Assembly (NCBI RefSeq): GCF_900112375.1
Contig: NZ_FOLS01000004.1
Location: 204,542-268,541 of the forward strand
Length of the DNA: 64,000 nucleotides
Direction: 5' to 3'
From: Pseudomonas citronellolis
GTDB taxonomy: Bacteria; Pseudomonadota; Gammaproteobacteria; Pseudomonadales; Pseudomonadaceae
Shown: positions 27,301-39,737 of the stretch, piece after piece
Numbering within the stretch: position 1 is the first letter of the stretch
Layout: each line of letters opens with the position of its first letter
The notes under the pieces: model-generated
What the model was told of the DNA's origin: nothing
Databases searched by the model: none
What the model saw: the letters and a program-made list of their open reading frames with translations, nothing else
Program-made: the position numbers and the translations under genes

Positions 27301-29148
27301 TCACTCGCGGCGGCGGGTCAGTTGGCGGTACAGCTGCGGCAGGCGCAGCGGCAGCTGGGCCGGGTCGTGCAGCATCTGGTAGCCCTGGTGGCCGAACAGG
27401 TGCGGCAGGTAGTCCGCCGCCTCGCGGTCGATGGTCAGGCAGAACGGCAGCACCCCGGCGCGGCGGGCTTCCAGCACCGCCTGGCGGGTGTCTTCGATGC
27501 CGTAGCGGCCCTCGTAGCAATCCAGGTCGTTGGGCTTGCCGTCGGTGAGGATCAGCAGCAGGCGCTGGCGCTCGCCGCGTTCGAGCAGCAGTTGCGTGGC
27601 CCGGCGGATCGCCGCGCCCATGCGCGTGTAGTAGCCCGGGCGCAGGGCGCGGATGCGGCCGCGCACGGCGTCGCCGTGGCGTTCCTCGAAACTCTTCAGC
27701 TGGGTCAGGCGCACGTGGTGCCGGCGCAGCGAGGAAAAGCCGTACAGCGCGAAACGGTCACCCACCGCCTGCAATGCTTCGCCGAACAGCAGCAGGCTGT
27801 CGCCGATCAGGTCGATGACGCGGTGGCGGTCGTCCAGGTGCGCGTCGGTGGACATCGACAGGTCGGCCAGCAGCAGGCAGGCCAGGTCGCGGCGGGTCTG
27901 CCGGCGTTCGAGGAACAGGCCGGTCTCGGCACAGGCGCCCAGGCGCCGTTCGACGCTGAAGTCCAGCCAGGCCTGCAGGTCCGGCTCGCTGCCCTGGGGC
28001 TGGCGGCGCAGCCACTGCGGTTGCTGGCGCAGGCCTTCGAACTGCCGGCGCAGACGCCGGGCGATGGGCGCCAGCGCATCCGGCAGCGGCGCCGGCGCGG
28101 CATCGCGCGGCAGCATCGGTTGCAGGCAGACGTGGTCGGGCAGCAGGCACTGGCGCCGGTAGTCCCATTCCGGCAGGCGGATGCCCTCGCCCAGCGGCAG
28201 GTCGTCGTATTCGGCCGCCGGCAGGTCCAGGTCCAGGCGCAGGCCGCCGCCCTTGCGCTGGCGTTGCCGGGACAGGCTCAGGTGGTCGAGGTCCTCGGCC
28301 ACCCGCGCGGCGTCCAGGTCCTCGCTGTCGTCGCCGGCGCGGTCCAGCTCGACGTGCTCGGACCAGCTGAACAGGTTCTCCAGGCGGAACAGCAGCAGGC
28401 CGCCGCGCCCCGGGTCCTGTTCGGTGCGCTCGCCACGCTTGCGGGCGATGCCGTTGCGGGCGTCGCCCGCCGGCCTGCCCTGCTCGTCGCCGTCGACCAG
28501 TTCGGTGCGCTGCGGCGCCGCCAGTTGCTGCGGTGGATACAGCCACAACGGCAGCGGCCAGGGCGCGCGCTCGCTGCGCGGCAGGCGGAGTACGCTGCCC
28601 GGCTCGCGCAGGGCCTGGCGCAGCGCGCGCTCCAGCACCGCCTCGGCCGGCGGCAGCTGGGCCGGGTCCGGGCGCAGCGGCAGCAGCGCCTCCACCAGGC
28701 GTTCATAGCGCGGGCGCAGCAGCGGGTAGCGCTGCAACACGGCGAGGGTCCAGGCCTGGTTGTCGCCGGCCCAGTGCCGCAGCGGCTGGCTGTGCGCCGC
28801 GAGCAGCGCCAGCCAGCGGTAGAGTTCACGATTCAGTTGCGCATCGGGGTAGACCGCCAGGCTGGGCGGCAGGCGCAGGGAGTCGGCGTCGAACCAGGCC
28901 ACCGGCAGCTGCTGGCAGGTGCCGGCCACCTGTTGCAACAGGCTGCGCCGCACCAGCAGTTCGCGCGGGCTGGCCGCCTCCACGCCGACGCCGGCCTCGC
29001 CGCCGGTGCCGCGGAACAGCAGCAGCAGGCTGCGGCGGACCTCGTCCAGGCTCACCGCCGCGTCCTCGAACGTCGGGCTCGCGCGGCGGGTGATGAAGCG
29101 GTGCCAGGCGCGGCCGAAGCCTTCCTCCAGTTCCAGGTGAATGGTCAT
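27301..29148 (-). CDS. norD: NorD, nitric oxide reductase activation protein
   Basis: This 615-residue protein has a C-terminal von Willebrand factor A domain. Its MIDAS-type DLSMSTDAHL lies near residue 435 and LILTDGKPNDLDCYEGRYGI follows it. The N-terminal part is helical and variable. NorD works with the MoxR-type ATPase NorQ to activate the cNOR complex, probably by helping insert non-haem iron. The order norC-norB-norD is standard. A hairpin with a T run (29161-29193) separates it from norB, so its expression may be reduced relative to norCB. Confidence 0.94.
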   Translation of the reverse strand: MTIHLELEEGFGRAWHRFITRRASPTFEDAAVSLDEVRRSLLLLFRGTGGEAGVGVEAASPRELLVRRSLLQQVAGTCQQLPVAWFDADSLRLPPSLAVYPDAQLNRELYRWLALLAAHSQPLRHWAGDNQAWTLAVLQRYPLLRPRYERLVEALLPLRPDPAQLPPAEAVLERALRQALREPGSVLRLPRSERAPWPLPLWLYPPQQLAAPQRTELVDGDEQGRPAGDARNGIARKRGERTEQDPGRGGLLLFRLENLFSWSEHVELDRAGDDSEDLDAARVAEDLDHLSLSRQRQRKGGGLRLDLDLPAAEYDDLPLGEGIRLPEWDYRRQCLLPDHVCLQPMLPRDAAPAPLPDALAPIARRLRRQFEGLRQQPQWLRRQPQGSEPDLQAWLDFSVERRLGACAETGLFLERRQTRRDLACLLLADLSMSTDAHLDDRHRVIDLIGDSLLLFGEALQAVGDRFALYGFSSLRRHHVRLTQLKSFEERHGDAVRGRIRALRPGYYTRMGAAIRRATQLLLERGERQRLLLILTDGKPNDLDCYEGRYGIEDTRQAVLEARRAGVLPFCLTIDREAADYLPHLFGHQGYQMLHDPAQLPLRLPQLYRQLTRRRE

Positions 29149-29160
29149 CGCGGCCTCGCG

Positions 29161-29193
29161 AAAAAAAGGGCCCGCTGCCAGGCAGACGGGCCC
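29161..29193 (-). terminator. Hairpin with T run between norB and norD
   Basis: On the minus strand GGGCCCG pairs with CGGGCCC (29187-29193 and 29168-29174), with an inner CTGCC/GGCAG pairing, followed by seven T. It has the form of a rho-independent terminator or attenuator 14 bases past the norB stop. Confidence 0.85.
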
Positions 29194-29206
29194 CGGGGGA
29201 GGGAAC

Positions 29207-31071
<1,865 letters not shown>

Positions 31072-31101
31072 GGGGTCCTCCTCGGTCTCGATTTGCGGCC
31101 A

Positions 31102-31143
31102 TTCTAGGAAGGCCCCCGGGCCGATCCGCTTGATGGCGATCAA
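31102..31143 (-). promoter_or_regulatory. norC promoter with perfect Anr/Dnr box
   Basis: TTGATGGCGATCAA (31130-31143) is an exact TTGAT-N4-ATCAA palindrome. On the minus strand TAGAAT (31102-31107) follows at the spacing expected for a class II activator site centred near -41.5. Confidence 0.9.
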
Positions 31144-31185
31144 GAAAGACCAATGCTTCCTGTCAGGTATTTATTTTCAGGGAAA

Positions 31186-31434
31186 TCAGTAGCTTGCGTG
31201 GACGGCCAGAAGGAGCACAGCGAGCGCCAGCGGCCAGCCGAGCAGCAGCCGGCGCCACAGCGCCGGGCCGTGGCCCAGCTCCATGAAGCGCAGCACGATG
31301 AGCCAGGCCTTGCCCAGCGCCAGCAGCAGGATGCTCGCCACCGGCAGCAGCGCGCTGGCGGCGTGGTTGCCGAGCCAGATGCCGGCCAGCGCCAGCGGCA
31401 CCAGCAACGCCCAGGCCAGGGCCAGCGACCTCAT
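31186..31434 (-). CDS. norF: NorF-like small membrane protein
   Basis: This 82-residue protein has three hydrophobic segments and resembles the prokaryotic cytochrome c oxidase subunit IV family, the group of NorF. NorE and NorF are accessory factors that raise NO reductase activity but are not subunits. It overlaps norE by four bases (ATGA) and lies directly upstream of the norC promoter. Confidence 0.82.
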   Translation of the reverse strand: MRSLALAWALLVPLALAGIWLGNHAASALLPVASILLLALGKAWLIVLRFMELGHGPALWRRLLLGWPLALAVLLLAVHASY

Positions 31435-32024
31435 GGCAGCGGCGCCAACACGTAGACCAGCGGGAACAGCATCACCCACACCAGGTCGACCATGTGCCAG
31501 TACAGCGCCCCGGATTCCAGCCCGCCGAGGGCGCCCTCGGCATAGGCGCCGCGCAGGCAGCGCAGGGCCATCCAGCCGAGGATCACCAGGCCCAGCCAGA
31601 CGTGCAGGAAGTGGAAGCCGGTGACCAGCCAGAACAGCGTGAAGAAGGTGCTGTGCTCCAGATCCAGCCCGCGCTGCGCCAGGTGCAGGTACTCGCCAGC
31701 CTTCAGCCAGACGTGCAGCAGGCCCAGCGCCAGCGCCGCCAGCAGCAGGAAGCCGGCGCGGCGCTGGTAGCCGCGGCGCACCAGCTCCACCGCGGCGGCG
31801 GCGAGGAAGCCGGCGGTCAGCAGGCTCAGCGTCAGGACCAGGCCCAGGGACAGGTCCAGCGCCGCGCGGCCGTCGCGGAAGCCCTCGGCATCCAGGCGCT
31901 GGGCCACGGCGAAGACCAGGATGAGGATGGCGAAGACGCTCAGCTCGGCGAGGATGAACAGCCACATCGCCAGGTCGCCCGGCAGGCGCCGGGTGCCGGC
32001 CAGGGCCTCAGGCGAAGTGGACAT
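31431..32024 (-). CDS. norE: NorE, cytochrome c oxidase subunit III-like protein
   Basis: This 197-residue inner-membrane protein of the haem-copper oxidase subunit III family has five membrane helices, with MWLFILAELSVFAILI early on, LEHSTFFTLFWLVTGFHFLH and YWHMVDLVWVMLFPLVYVL. The latter two are family hallmarks. It acts as an accessory factor of NO reduction. Its start lies inside the 3' end of norQ (17-bp overlap) and its stop overlaps norF, giving a tight norQ-norE-norF unit. Confidence 0.93.
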   Translation of the reverse strand: MSTSPEALAGTRRLPGDLAMWLFILAELSVFAILILVFAVAQRLDAEGFRDGRAALDLSLGLVLTLSLLTAGFLAAAAVELVRRGYQRRAGFLLLAALALGLLHVWLKAGEYLHLAQRGLDLEHSTFFTLFWLVTGFHFLHVWLGLVILGWMALRCLRGAYAEGALGGLESGALYWHMVDLVWVMLFPLVYVLAPLP

Positions 32025-32802
32025 CGACCAGGTCCATCAGCGCGGCGACGGTGCCCTCGTCGTCGGACAGCGGCTCGGCCAACCCGGCGCGGCACGCCTC
32101 GCGCGGCGCCAGCCCGGCATGGATCAGCCGCGCGGTGAGCACCAACAGGCGCGTCGAGCAGACTTCCTCCAGCTCCTGCCGCCCCAGGCGGCGCAGGGCC
32201 ACGCCCAGTTGCGCCAGGCGCTGGGCCAGCTCGCGGTCGACGTTGGCCTCGCGGGCGATGATGCCCGCCTCCACCTCCGCCGCCGGGTAATCGAAGCGCA
32301 GCGCCACGAAGCGCTGGCGGGTGCTCGGCTTCATGCCCTTGAGCAGGTTCTGGTAGCCGGGGTTGTAGGACACCACCAGCATGAAGCCGGGCGGCGCCAC
32401 CAGCGACTCGCCGGTGCGCTCGATGAACAGCTCGCGGCGATCGTCGGCCAGCGGGTGCAGCACCACCACCGTGTCCTGGCGCGCCTCGACCACCTCGTCG
32501 AGGTAGCAGATGCCGCCCTCGCGCACCGCGCGGGTCAGCGGGCCGTCCTGCCACCAGGTGCCGTCGCTGCCGATCAGGTGGCGGCCCACCAGGTCCGCCG
32601 CCGACAGGTCGTCGTGGCAGGCCACGGTGTACAGCGGCCGGCCCAGGCGCTGCGCCATGTGCTGGACGAAGCGCGTCTTGCCGCAGCCGGTGGGGCCCTT
32701 GATCAGCACCGGCATGCCTTGCGCCGCGGCTTCGCTGAACAGCGTCACCTCGTTGCCGCTGGGCTGGTAGAAGAGCGGAAGTTCCTGGGCGGGGGCGTTC
32801 AT
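32008..32802 (-). CDS. norQ: NorQ/NirQ MoxR-type AAA+ ATPase
   Basis: This 264-residue cytoplasmic AAA+ ATPase of the CbbQ/NirQ/NorQ family has Walker A GPTGCGKT (residues 36-43) and Walker B GICYLDEVVEAR. The NPGYQNLLKGMKPSTRQRF segment and CbbQ C-terminal domain follow. It acts with NorD to activate NO reductase. ATG at 32802 yields MNAPAQELPLFYQ, preferred to the upstream ATG at 32829. It is the first gene of norQEF and shares a divergent Anr/Dnr promoter region with the cytochrome c gene. Confidence 0.94.
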   Translation of the reverse strand: MNAPAQELPLFYQPSGNEVTLFSEAAAQGMPVLIKGPTGCGKTRFVQHMAQRLGRPLYTVACHDDLSAADLVGRHLIGSDGTWWQDGPLTRAVREGGICYLDEVVEARQDTVVVLHPLADDRRELFIERTGESLVAPPGFMLVVSYNPGYQNLLKGMKPSTRQRFVALRFDYPAAEVEAGIIAREANVDRELAQRLAQLGVALRRLGRQELEEVCSTRLLVLTARLIHAGLAPREACRAGLAEPLSDDEGTVAALMDLVDVHFA

Positions 32803-32884
32803 GGGCGGGGGGTCTCCATCGGGTTCCACGGCTTGGCACGCTAGCCAGCGCGACGATCCGCCTCAAGCGCCGCGCCGGAAGTTC

Positions 32885-32927
32885 TTGATTGTCATCAAGC
32901 GCCCGCGCGAAGGGCCCCTCCTAGAAT
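32885..32927. promoter_or_regulatory. Divergent norQ / cyt c-nos promoter with perfect Anr/Dnr box
   Basis: TTGATTGTCATCAA (32885-32898) is a perfect palindromic box midway between norQ and the cytochrome gene. On the plus strand TAGAAT (32922-32927) follows with the same spacing as at norC. A minus-strand -10 is less clear. Confidence 0.88.
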
Positions 32928-33001
32928 CGCAGCCACCGCCGGGCGGGACGCCGGCATCTGGATCCGGCGCTGCGGCGCCAAGCCTGCGAGGAAAGAGAAC
33001 C

Positions 33002-33313
33002 ATGAACAAAGCAATGGCCGTACTGCTGGCCGCCGGGTTGCTGGCACAGGCGCCAGCCTTCGCCAGCAGCGCCGAGGACCTGTTCAAGGCCAAGGCCTGC
33101 GTGGCCTGCCACACGCTGGACAAGAAGCTGGTGGGCCCGGCCTTCCATGACGTGGCGAAGAAGTACGGCGACCAGTCCGACGGCGTGGCCCACGTGATGC
33201 ACAGCATCCGCAAGGGCAGCCAGGGCGTCTGGGGCGCGATGCCGATGCCGCCCAACGCCGTCAGCGAGGACGAGGCCAAGACCCTGGCCGAGTGGATAGT
33301 CACGCTCAAGTAA
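33002..33313 (+). CDS. Cytochrome c551-like periplasmic monohaem cytochrome
   Basis: This 103-residue class I cytochrome c has a signal peptide (1-21), the haem site CVACH (residues 33-37) and a distal Met in GAMPMPPN. It resembles NirM/c551, the electron donor to denitrification reductases. It is the first gene of the run into nosR (25-bp gap), so it shares the Anr/Dnr promoter and may feed electrons to NirK, NorC or NosZ. No azurin or pseudoazurin gene is in the window, so this is the likeliest local donor. Confidence 0.9.
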   Translation: MNKAMAVLLAAGLLAQAPAFASSAEDLFKAKACVACHTLDKKLVGPAFHDVAKKYGDQSDGVAHVMHSIRKGSQGVWGAMPMPPNAVSEDEAKTLAEWIVTLK

Positions 33314-33338
33314 GTTGTCGCCGAGGGGAGGAAACCCG

Positions 33339-35528
33339 ATGGCCGCCGACCAGGATGCCCACTGTAGAACGGAGCCCGATGCCGGGCGCAAAGGCGCCGT
33401 CTGGTGCCTCCATCTGCTGCTGGGCTGGCTGCTGCTACTGGTCGGCCTGGCCGCCCACGGCGCCGAACTCAGCGACCTGGAGCGCACGCGCATCACCCAG
33501 GTGTTCCCCGGCGTCGAGCGCATCGGCGACGCCGAGGGCGAATTCGGCGTGCGCCGCCTGTTCAAGGGCGACGAGCTGCTCGGCTACGCCTTCCAGAGCA
33601 TCCGCGTCACGCAGATGCCGGCCTATTCCGGCAAGCCGATCAACCTGCAGGTGATCCTCGATCCCCATGCGGTGATCCGCGACGCCTATGTGCTGGAACA
33701 CCACGAGCCGATCCTGCTGATCGGCATCCCCGTCGAGAAACTGCATGCCTTCACCGCCGGTTATGCCGGCGTGCGGGCCGACCAGCGCGTGGTGGTCGGC
33801 CGCTCCAGCGACGCCCAGACGACCACCATCGATGCCGTCGCCGGCGCCACTGTCACCGTGATGGTGGTCAACGAGATCGTCATGCGCGCCGCCCATACCG
33901 TGGCGGTGTCCCTGGGGCTGATCGAGGACGGCGGCAGCGTGCGGCCCAAGCCCGCGCAGGTGCGCCTGGAGGCCTTCCAGCCGGCGACCTGGGCCGAGCT
34001 GACCGGCAACGGCGCGATCCGCCGCCTGCAACTGAACCGCGGGCAGATCGACGACGCCTTCAAGGGCACCGAGGCCGCCAGCGTCGGCGCGGCCGATGCG
34101 GCGCACCGGGCGGACGACTTCATCGACCTCTACACCGCCCTGCTCAACCCGCCAACCGTCGGCCGCAACCTGCTGGGCGAGCGCCAGTACCAGGAGCTGA
34201 TGGACTCGCTGAAACCCGGCGAATACGCCATCGCCGTGCTGGGCAACGGCCAGTATTCGTTCAAGGGCTCGGGCTACGTGCGCGGCGGCATCTTCGACCG
34301 GGTGCAGCTGCGCCAGTTCGGCGACATCCTCAGCTTCCGCGACCTCGACTACCAGCGCCTGTCCGACGTCTACGCCGAGGGCATGCCGGCCTTCGCCGAG
34401 ATGGCCATCTTCATCGTCCGCGCCCAGCACCGCTTCGACCCCGGCACGCCGTGGAACCTGGAGCTGCTGGTGCGCCGCCAGACCGGCCCGGTGGCCAGCC
34501 TGTTCACCAGCTTCGCCCTGCCCTACCAGACGCCCGAGGCCTACCTGCTGCGGCCGCAGCCCAGCGCCGAGGAACTGGCGGCCCTGGAAGAGGCCAAGCG
34601 CCCCCTGTGGCTGCGCATCTGGTACCAGAAGAGCTTCCGGATCGGCGTGCTGCTCGGCGCCCTGGCGCTGCTCGCCACCATCCTCTTCCTGCAGGACGCC
34701 CTCACCCGCCGCCCGCACCTGCTGCACTGGGTGCGCCGCGGCTACCTGGCGTTCACCCTGGTGTTCATCGGCTGGTACTGCCTGGGCCAGCTGTCGGTGG
34801 TCAACGTGCTCACCTTCGTCCACGCGCTGTTCGAAGGCTTCCGCTGGGAGCTGTTCCTCAGCGACCCCATCCTGTTCATCCTCTGGACCTTCACCGCCGC
34901 CAGCGTGCTGCTCTGGGGACGCGGCGTGTTCTGCGGCTGGCTGTGCCCGTTCGGCGCCCTGCAGGAGCTGCTCAACGAGGCCGCGCGCAAGCTGCGGGTG
35001 CCGCAGTTCGAATTGCCCTTCGCGGTCCACGAACGGCTCTGGGCGATCAAGTACATCATCCTGCTGGCGCTGTTCGGCCTGTCCCTCGAATCGCTCTCCA
35101 CTGCCGAGCGCGCCGCCGAGGTGGAGCCGTTCAAGACCGCCATCACCCTGGGCTTCGCCCGCCAGTGGGGCTTCGTCGCCTACGCCGCCGGCCTGCTGCT
35201 GGTCAACCTGTTCACCCGCAAGGTCTATTGCCGCTACCTCTGCCCGCTCGGCGCGGCCCTGGCCATCCCCGGCAAGGCGCGCCTGTTCGACTGGCTCAAG
35301 CGGCGCAAGGAATGCGGCCAACCCTGCCAGCTGTGCGCCCGCGAATGCGAGATCCAGGCCATCCACCCGGACGGCCGGATCAACGCCAACGAGTGTCACT
35401 ACTGCCTCGACTGCCAACTCACCTACCACGACGAAAACAAGTGCCCGCCGCTGGTGAACAAGCGCAAGAAACGTAGCAAGCAGGCACCGGCGGACGACGG
35501 CGAGCGGATCGCCGTGCGCCAACTCTGA
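33339..35528 (+). CDS. nosR: NosR, membrane flavo-iron-sulfur protein for N2O reduction
   Basis: This 729-residue polytopic protein is needed for nosZ expression and for electron supply to N2O reductase. An N-terminal signal or anchor (about 15-38) leads to a periplasmic FMN-binding domain with the flavinylation-type segment [14 protein letters not shown]. Five or six membrane helices follow from about residue 435. Cytoplasmic CxxxCP motifs ([26 protein letters not shown]) come next, and two Cys clusters ([20 protein letters not shown]) end the chain. ATG at 33339 has a GGGGAGG site. Confidence 0.96.
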   Translation: MAADQDAHCRTEPDAGRKGAVWCLHLLLGWLLLLVGLAAHGAELSDLERTRITQVFPGVERIGDAEGEFGVRRLFKGDELLGYAFQSIRVTQMPAYSGKPINLQVILDPHAVIRDAYVLEHHEPILLIGIPVEKLHAFTAGYAGVRADQRVVVGRSSDAQTTTIDAVAGATVTVMVVNEIVMRAAHTVAVSLGLIEDGGSVRPKPAQVRLEAFQPATWAELTGNGAIRRLQLNRGQIDDAFKGTEAASVGAADAAHRADDFIDLYTALLNPPTVGRNLLGERQYQELMDSLKPGEYAIAVLGNGQYSFKGSGYVRGGIFDRVQLRQFGDILSFRDLDYQRLSDVYAEGMPAFAEMAIFIVRAQHRFDPGTPWNLELLVRRQTGPVASLFTSFALPYQTPEAYLLRPQPSAEELAALEEAKRPLWLRIWYQKSFRIGVLLGALALLATILFLQDALTRRPHLLHWVRRGYLAFTLVFIGWYCLGQLSVVNVLTFVHALFEGFRWELFLSDPILFILWTFTAASVLLWGRGVFCGWLCPFGALQELLNEAARKLRVPQFELPFAVHERLWAIKYIILLALFGLSLESLSTAERAAEVEPFKTAITLGFARQWGFVAYAAGLLLVNLFTRKVYCRYLCPLGAALAIPGKARLFDWLKRRKECGQPCQLCARECEIQAIHPDGRINANECHYCLDCQLTYHDENKCPPLVNKRKKRSKQAPADDGERIAVRQL

Positions 35529-35565
35529 TGCGCCAATTTTGAATAGCAACTTGGGAGGATCGGAC

Positions 35566-37479
35566 ATGAACGAGAAGAAACACCCGCAACCCGAAGACGC
35601 CAGCGGCTTCAGCCGCCGTGACTTCCTCGGCGCCTCGGCGGTCACCGGCGCCGCGGCGCTGGTCGGTGCCAGCGCCCTGGGCGGCGCGGTGATCCCGCGC
35701 GAGGCCTGGGCCGACACGGTCAAGGCGGCGCAGGCCAAGGCCCACGTCGGCCCCGGCGAGCTGGACGAGTACTACGGCTTCTGGAGCGGCGGCCACTCCG
35801 GCGAGGTGCGGGTGCTGGGCATCCCCTCGATGCGCGAGCTGATGCGCATCCCGGTGTTCAACGTCGACTCGGCCACCGGCTGGGGCCTGACCAACGAGAG
35901 CAAGCACATCCTCGGCGACAGCGCGCGCTTCCACAACGGCGACTGCCACCACCCGCACATCTCCATGACCGACGGCAAGTACGATGGCAAGTACCTGTTC
36001 ATCAACGACAAGGCCAACAGCCGCGTCGCGCGCATCCGCCTGGACATCATGAAGTGCGACAGGATCGTCACCGTCCCCAACGTCCAGGCCATCCACGGCC
36101 TGCGCCTGCAGAAGGTGCCGCACACCAAGTACGTGTTCTGCAACGCCGAGTTCATCATTCCCCACCCCAACGACGGCTCCAGCTTCGACCCCGGCGCGGA
36201 CAACGCCTTCACCATGTACAACGCCATCGACGCCGAGACCATGGAGGTGGCCTGGCAGGTGATCGTCGACGGCAACCTGGACAACACCGACATGGACTAC
36301 ACCGGCCGCTTCGCCGCCTCCACCTGCTACAACTCGGAGAAGGCGGTGGACCTGGCCGGCATGATGCGCAACGAGCGCGACTGGGTGGTGGTGTTCGACA
36401 TCCCGCGCATCGAGGCCGAGATCAAGGCCAAGCGCTTCGTCACCCTGGGCGACTCCAAGGTCCCGGTGGTCGACGGCCGCCGCAAGGACGGCAAGGACAG
36501 CGCGGTGACGCGCTACATCCCGGTGCCGAAGAACCCCCACGGCCTGAACACCTCGCCGGACGGCAAGTACTTCATCGCCAACGGCAAGCTGTCGCCGACC
36601 TGCAGCATGATCGCCATCGACAAACTGCCGGACCTCTTCGCCGGCAAGCTCAAGGACCCGCGCGAGACCATAGTCGCCGAGCCGGAGCTGGGCCTGGGCC
36701 CGCTGCACACCACCTTCGACGGCCGCGGCAACGCCTACACCACGCTGTTCATCGACAGCCAGCTGGTGAAGTGGAACCTGGAGGACGCGGTGCGCGCCTA
36801 CAAGGGCGAGAAGGTCGACTACATCCGCCAGAAGCTCGACGTGCACTACCAGCCGGGGCACAACCACGCCTCGCTCTGCGAGACCCGCGAAGCCGACGGC
36901 AAGTGGGTGGTGGTGCTGAGCAAGTTCTCCAAGGACCGCTTCCTGCTCACCGGCCCGCTGCACCCGGAGAACGACCAGTTGATCGACATCTCCGGCGACG
37001 AGATGCAACTGGTCCACGACGGCCCCACCTTCGCCGAGCCGCACGACTGCATCATGGCCCGCCGCGACCAGATCAAGCCGCGCAAGATCTGGTCGCGCGA
37101 CGACCCCTTCTTCGCCCCGACCGTGGCCCGGGCGAAGAAGGACGGCATCGACCTGCTCAAGGACAACAAGGTCATCCGCGACGGCAAGCAGGTGCGCGTG
37201 TACATGACCTCCATGGCGCCCACCTACGGGATCACCGAGTTCACCGTGAAGCAGGGTGACGAGGTCACGGTGACCATCACCAACCTCGACGAGATCGAGG
37301 ACGTGACCCACGGCTTCGCCATGGTCAACCACGGCGTGAACATGGAGATCAGCCCGCAGCAGACCTCGTCCATCACCTTCGTCGCCGACAGGCCCGGGGT
37401 GCACTGGTACTACTGCAGCTGGTTCTGCCATGCCCTGCACATGGAAATGGTCGGCCGCATGCTGGTGGAAAAGGCCTGA
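35566..37479 (+). CDS. nosZ: Nitrous-oxide reductase NosZ (clade I, Tat-exported)
   Basis: This 637-residue periplasmic copper enzyme reduces N2O to N2. A Tat signal ([18 protein letters not shown]) marks clade I. The seven-bladed propeller carries the CuZ histidines, for example [18 protein letters not shown] and FAEPHDCIM. The C-terminal cupredoxin domain has the CuA site: Cys617, Trp619, Cys621, His625 and Met628 in [12 protein letters not shown], plus a His in [19 protein letters not shown] lies six bases before the ATG. It lies 37 bp after nosR and needs NosDFYL for copper-site assembly. Confidence 0.98.
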   Translation: MNEKKHPQPEDASGFSRRDFLGASAVTGAAALVGASALGGAVIPREAWADTVKAAQAKAHVGPGELDEYYGFWSGGHSGEVRVLGIPSMRELMRIPVFNVDSATGWGLTNESKHILGDSARFHNGDCHHPHISMTDGKYDGKYLFINDKANSRVARIRLDIMKCDRIVTVPNVQAIHGLRLQKVPHTKYVFCNAEFIIPHPNDGSSFDPGADNAFTMYNAIDAETMEVAWQVIVDGNLDNTDMDYTGRFAASTCYNSEKAVDLAGMMRNERDWVVVFDIPRIEAEIKAKRFVTLGDSKVPVVDGRRKDGKDSAVTRYIPVPKNPHGLNTSPDGKYFIANGKLSPTCSMIAIDKLPDLFAGKLKDPRETIVAEPELGLGPLHTTFDGRGNAYTTLFIDSQLVKWNLEDAVRAYKGEKVDYIRQKLDVHYQPGHNHASLCETREADGKWVVVLSKFSKDRFLLTGPLHPENDQLIDISGDEMQLVHDGPTFAEPHDCIMARRDQIKPRKIWSRDDPFFAPTVARAKKDGIDLLKDNKVIRDGKQVRVYMTSMAPTYGITEFTVKQGDEVTVTITNLDEIEDVTHGFAMVNHGVNMEISPQQTSSITFVADRPGVHWYYCSWFCHALHMEMVGRMLVEKA

Positions 37480-37493
37480 TACGGGCCGCGGGC

Positions 37494-37519
37494 GCTGCCG
37501 GGCTCGGGGGCCCGGCAGC
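37494..37519 (+). terminator. Hairpin between nosZ and nosD without a T run
   Basis: GCTGCCGGG pairs with CCCGGCAGC across an 8-base G-rich loop 14 bases after the nosZ stop. Lacking a U tract, it is more likely an mRNA-stabilising or attenuating hairpin than a full terminator. Confidence 0.5.
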
Positions 37520-37554
37520 CGCCACCTGCAAACGCCCCCGGAGGATGCTTCCGC

Positions 37555-38826
37555 GTGCCCACTTCCCGCGCCTGCCTCGCCCTGCTGCTGACGCTCGCCG
37601 GCCCCGCGCTGGCCGCGCTGCAGCCAATCGACGAGCTGCCCCTGCGCGCCGCGGGCGAAGGACAGTGGACGCTGGCGGCCGGCACCTACGCCGGCCACTT
37701 CCTCATCGACCGGCCCATGCACCTGCGCTGCGAGGACGGCGCCACTTTCGATGGCCAGGGCGAGGGCAGCGCCCTCACCGTGCGCAGCGCCGAGGTCACC
37801 CTCGAAGGCTGCCGGGTGCGCAACTGGGGCCGCAACCTGACCGACATGGACTCGGCGATCTTCGTCGAGAAGCGCGCCCGCGGCGTGGTCCTGCGCGGCA
37901 ACCGGCTGCAGGGCCCGGGCTTCGGCATCTGGCTCGACGCCAGCGAAGACGCCCAGGTGCTGGACAACCGCATCGAGGGCGATGTGCAACTGCGCTCCCA
38001 GGACCGCGGCAACGGCATCCACCTCTACGCGGTGCGCAACGCCCTGGTGCGCGGCAACCAGGTGCGCCACACCCGCGACGGCGTCTACATCGACACCGCC
38101 AACGACAGCGCCATCGAGCACAACCGCCTGGAAGACCTGCGCTACGGCGTGCACTACATGTTCACCAACGACAGCCGGGTGATCGGCAACCTGACCCGCC
38201 ACACCCGCACCGGCTACGCGCTGATGCAGAGCCGCAAGCTCAGCGTGATCGGCAACCGCTCGGTGGACGACGAGAACTACGGCATCCTGATGAACTACAT
38301 CACCTATTCGACCCTCGAAGGCAACCGCGTCGAGGGCGTGCGCAGCGGCAGCGGCGTGACCGGCGAAGGCATGATCGCCGGCGCCGAGGGCAAGGCGCTG
38401 TTCATCTACAACTCGCTGTACAACCGCATCGAGGGCAACCGCCTGGCCGGCAGCGCCCTGGGCATCCACCTGACCGCGGGCTCGGAGGACAACCGCATCG
38501 CCGGCAACGCCTTCGTCGGCAACCGCCGGCAGGTGCTCTACGTGGCCAACCGCACCCAGGAATGGTCGGTCGACGGCCGCGGCAACTACTGGAGCGACTA
38601 CCTGGGCTGGGACCGCGACGACGACGGCCTGGGCGACGTCTTCTACGAGCCCAACGACAACGTCGACCGCCTGCTGTGGCTGTACCCGCAGGTGCGCCTG
38701 CTGCTCGCCAGCCCATCCATCGAACTGCTGCGCTGGGTGCAGCGCGCCTTCCCGGTGACGCGCTCGCCGGGGGTGCGCGACAGCCACCCGCTGATGCGCG
38801 AACCGCAAGCGGAGGCGTCCCCATGA
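37555..38826 (+). CDS. nosD: NosD, periplasmic copper-site maturation protein
   Basis: This 423-residue protein has a signal peptide ([13 protein letters not shown]) and right-handed parallel beta-helix (CASH/NosD) repeats through residues 60-350, seen as repeated GNRxxG and N-R-I-E-G turns. With NosF and NosY it forms the ABC complex that matures the CuZ centre of NosZ. The start is a GTG at 37555 behind CGGAGGA. The stop overlaps the nosF start. Confidence 0.95.
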   Translation: MPTSRACLALLLTLAGPALAALQPIDELPLRAAGEGQWTLAAGTYAGHFLIDRPMHLRCEDGATFDGQGEGSALTVRSAEVTLEGCRVRNWGRNLTDMDSAIFVEKRARGVVLRGNRLQGPGFGIWLDASEDAQVLDNRIEGDVQLRSQDRGNGIHLYAVRNALVRGNQVRHTRDGVYIDTANDSAIEHNRLEDLRYGVHYMFTNDSRVIGNLTRHTRTGYALMQSRKLSVIGNRSVDDENYGILMNYITYSTLEGNRVEGVRSGSGVTGEGMIAGAEGKALFIYNSLYNRIEGNRLAGSALGIHLTAGSEDNRIAGNAFVGNRRQVLYVANRTQEWSVDGRGNYWSDYLGWDRDDDGLGDVFYEPNDNVDRLLWLYPQVRLLLASPSIELLRWVQRAFPVTRSPGVRDSHPLMREPQAEASP

Positions 38827-39737
38827 AGCTGCTGCAAATCCAGGGCGCCAGCCTGCGCTACGGCGCCTTCACCGCCCTGCACGGGCTCGACCTGGACCTG
38901 GCCGCCGGCGAAGTGCTCGGCCTGCTCGGCCACAACGGCGCCGGCAAGACCACCAGCATCAAGCTGATGCTCGGCCTGCTGCACCCCGACTCGGGCAGCG
39001 TGCGGGTGTTCGGCCACGCCGCCGACGCCCCCGCGGTGCGCCGCCAGCTCGGCTTCCTCCCGGAGAACGTCACCTTCTACCCGCAGCTGACCGGCCGCGA
39101 GACCCTGCGCCATTTCGCCCGCCTGAAGGGCGCGGCCGCCGCCGAGGTGGACGCGCTGCTGGAACAGGTGGGCCTGACCCAGGCCGCCAACCGGCGCCTG
39201 AAGACCTACTCCAAGGGCATGCGCCAGCGCCTCGGCCTGGCCCAGGCGATCCTCGGTCGGCCGCGCCTGCTGCTGCTCGACGAGCCCAGCGTGGGCCTCG
39301 ACCCGCTGGCCACCGTCGAGCTCTACCGCCTGCTCGACCGCCTGCGCAACCAGGGCACCGGGGTCATCCTCTGCTCCCACGTGCTGCCCGGCGTCGAATC
39401 CCACATCGACCGCGCCGCCATCCTCGCCCACGGCCGCCTGCTGACCTGCGGCAGCCTCGCCGAGCTGCGCCGCGAGGCCGGCCTGCCGACGCGCATCCGC
39501 ATCGCCGGCCCGCGCAACGAACACTGGCTGGCCCACTGGCGCAACAGCGGCTACGCCGTGCGCGCCCTGGATGGCGGGCGCATCGAGCTGCTGGCCGACG
39601 AAACGCGGCAGCGCCGGCTGCTGCAGGCGCTGCTGGAAGAACAACCCCAGGGCCTGGAGGTGCTGCCGCCATCGCTGGAGGACCTCTACCTGCACCACAT
39701 GCAGGACGCCGCGCGCGCCTGCGGAGAAACAGCATGA
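38823..39737 (+). CDS. nosF: NosF, ABC ATPase for NosZ maturation
   Basis: This 304-residue ATPase has Walker [10 protein letters not shown] (about residues 39-47), a signature-type [14 protein letters not shown], Walker B LLLLDEP and switch His in CSHVLP. It powers the NosDFY complex at the inner membrane. It is coupled by ATGA overlaps with both nosD and nosY. Confidence 0.96.
   Translation: MKLLQIQGASLRYGAFTALHGLDLDLAAGEVLGLLGHNGAGKTTSIKLMLGLLHPDSGSVRVFGHAADAPAVRRQLGFLPENVTFYPQLTGRETLRHFARLKGAAAAEVDALLEQVGLTQAANRRLKTYSKGMRQRLGLAQAILGRPRLLLLDEPSVGLDPLATVELYRLLDRLRNQGTGVILCSHVLPGVESHIDRAAILAHGRLLTCGSLAELRREAGLPTRIRIAGPRNEHWLAHWRNSGYAVRALDGGRIELLADETRQRRLLQALLEEQPQGLEVLPPSLEDLYLHHMQDAARACGETA

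Noticed and set aside
35419..38808. Very long open frame (1129 codons) on the minus strand
   Set aside because: It lies antisense to nosZ and nosD and has a repetitive Val/Ala/His/Gly composition typical of the reverse frame of high-GC genes. No domain was recognised.
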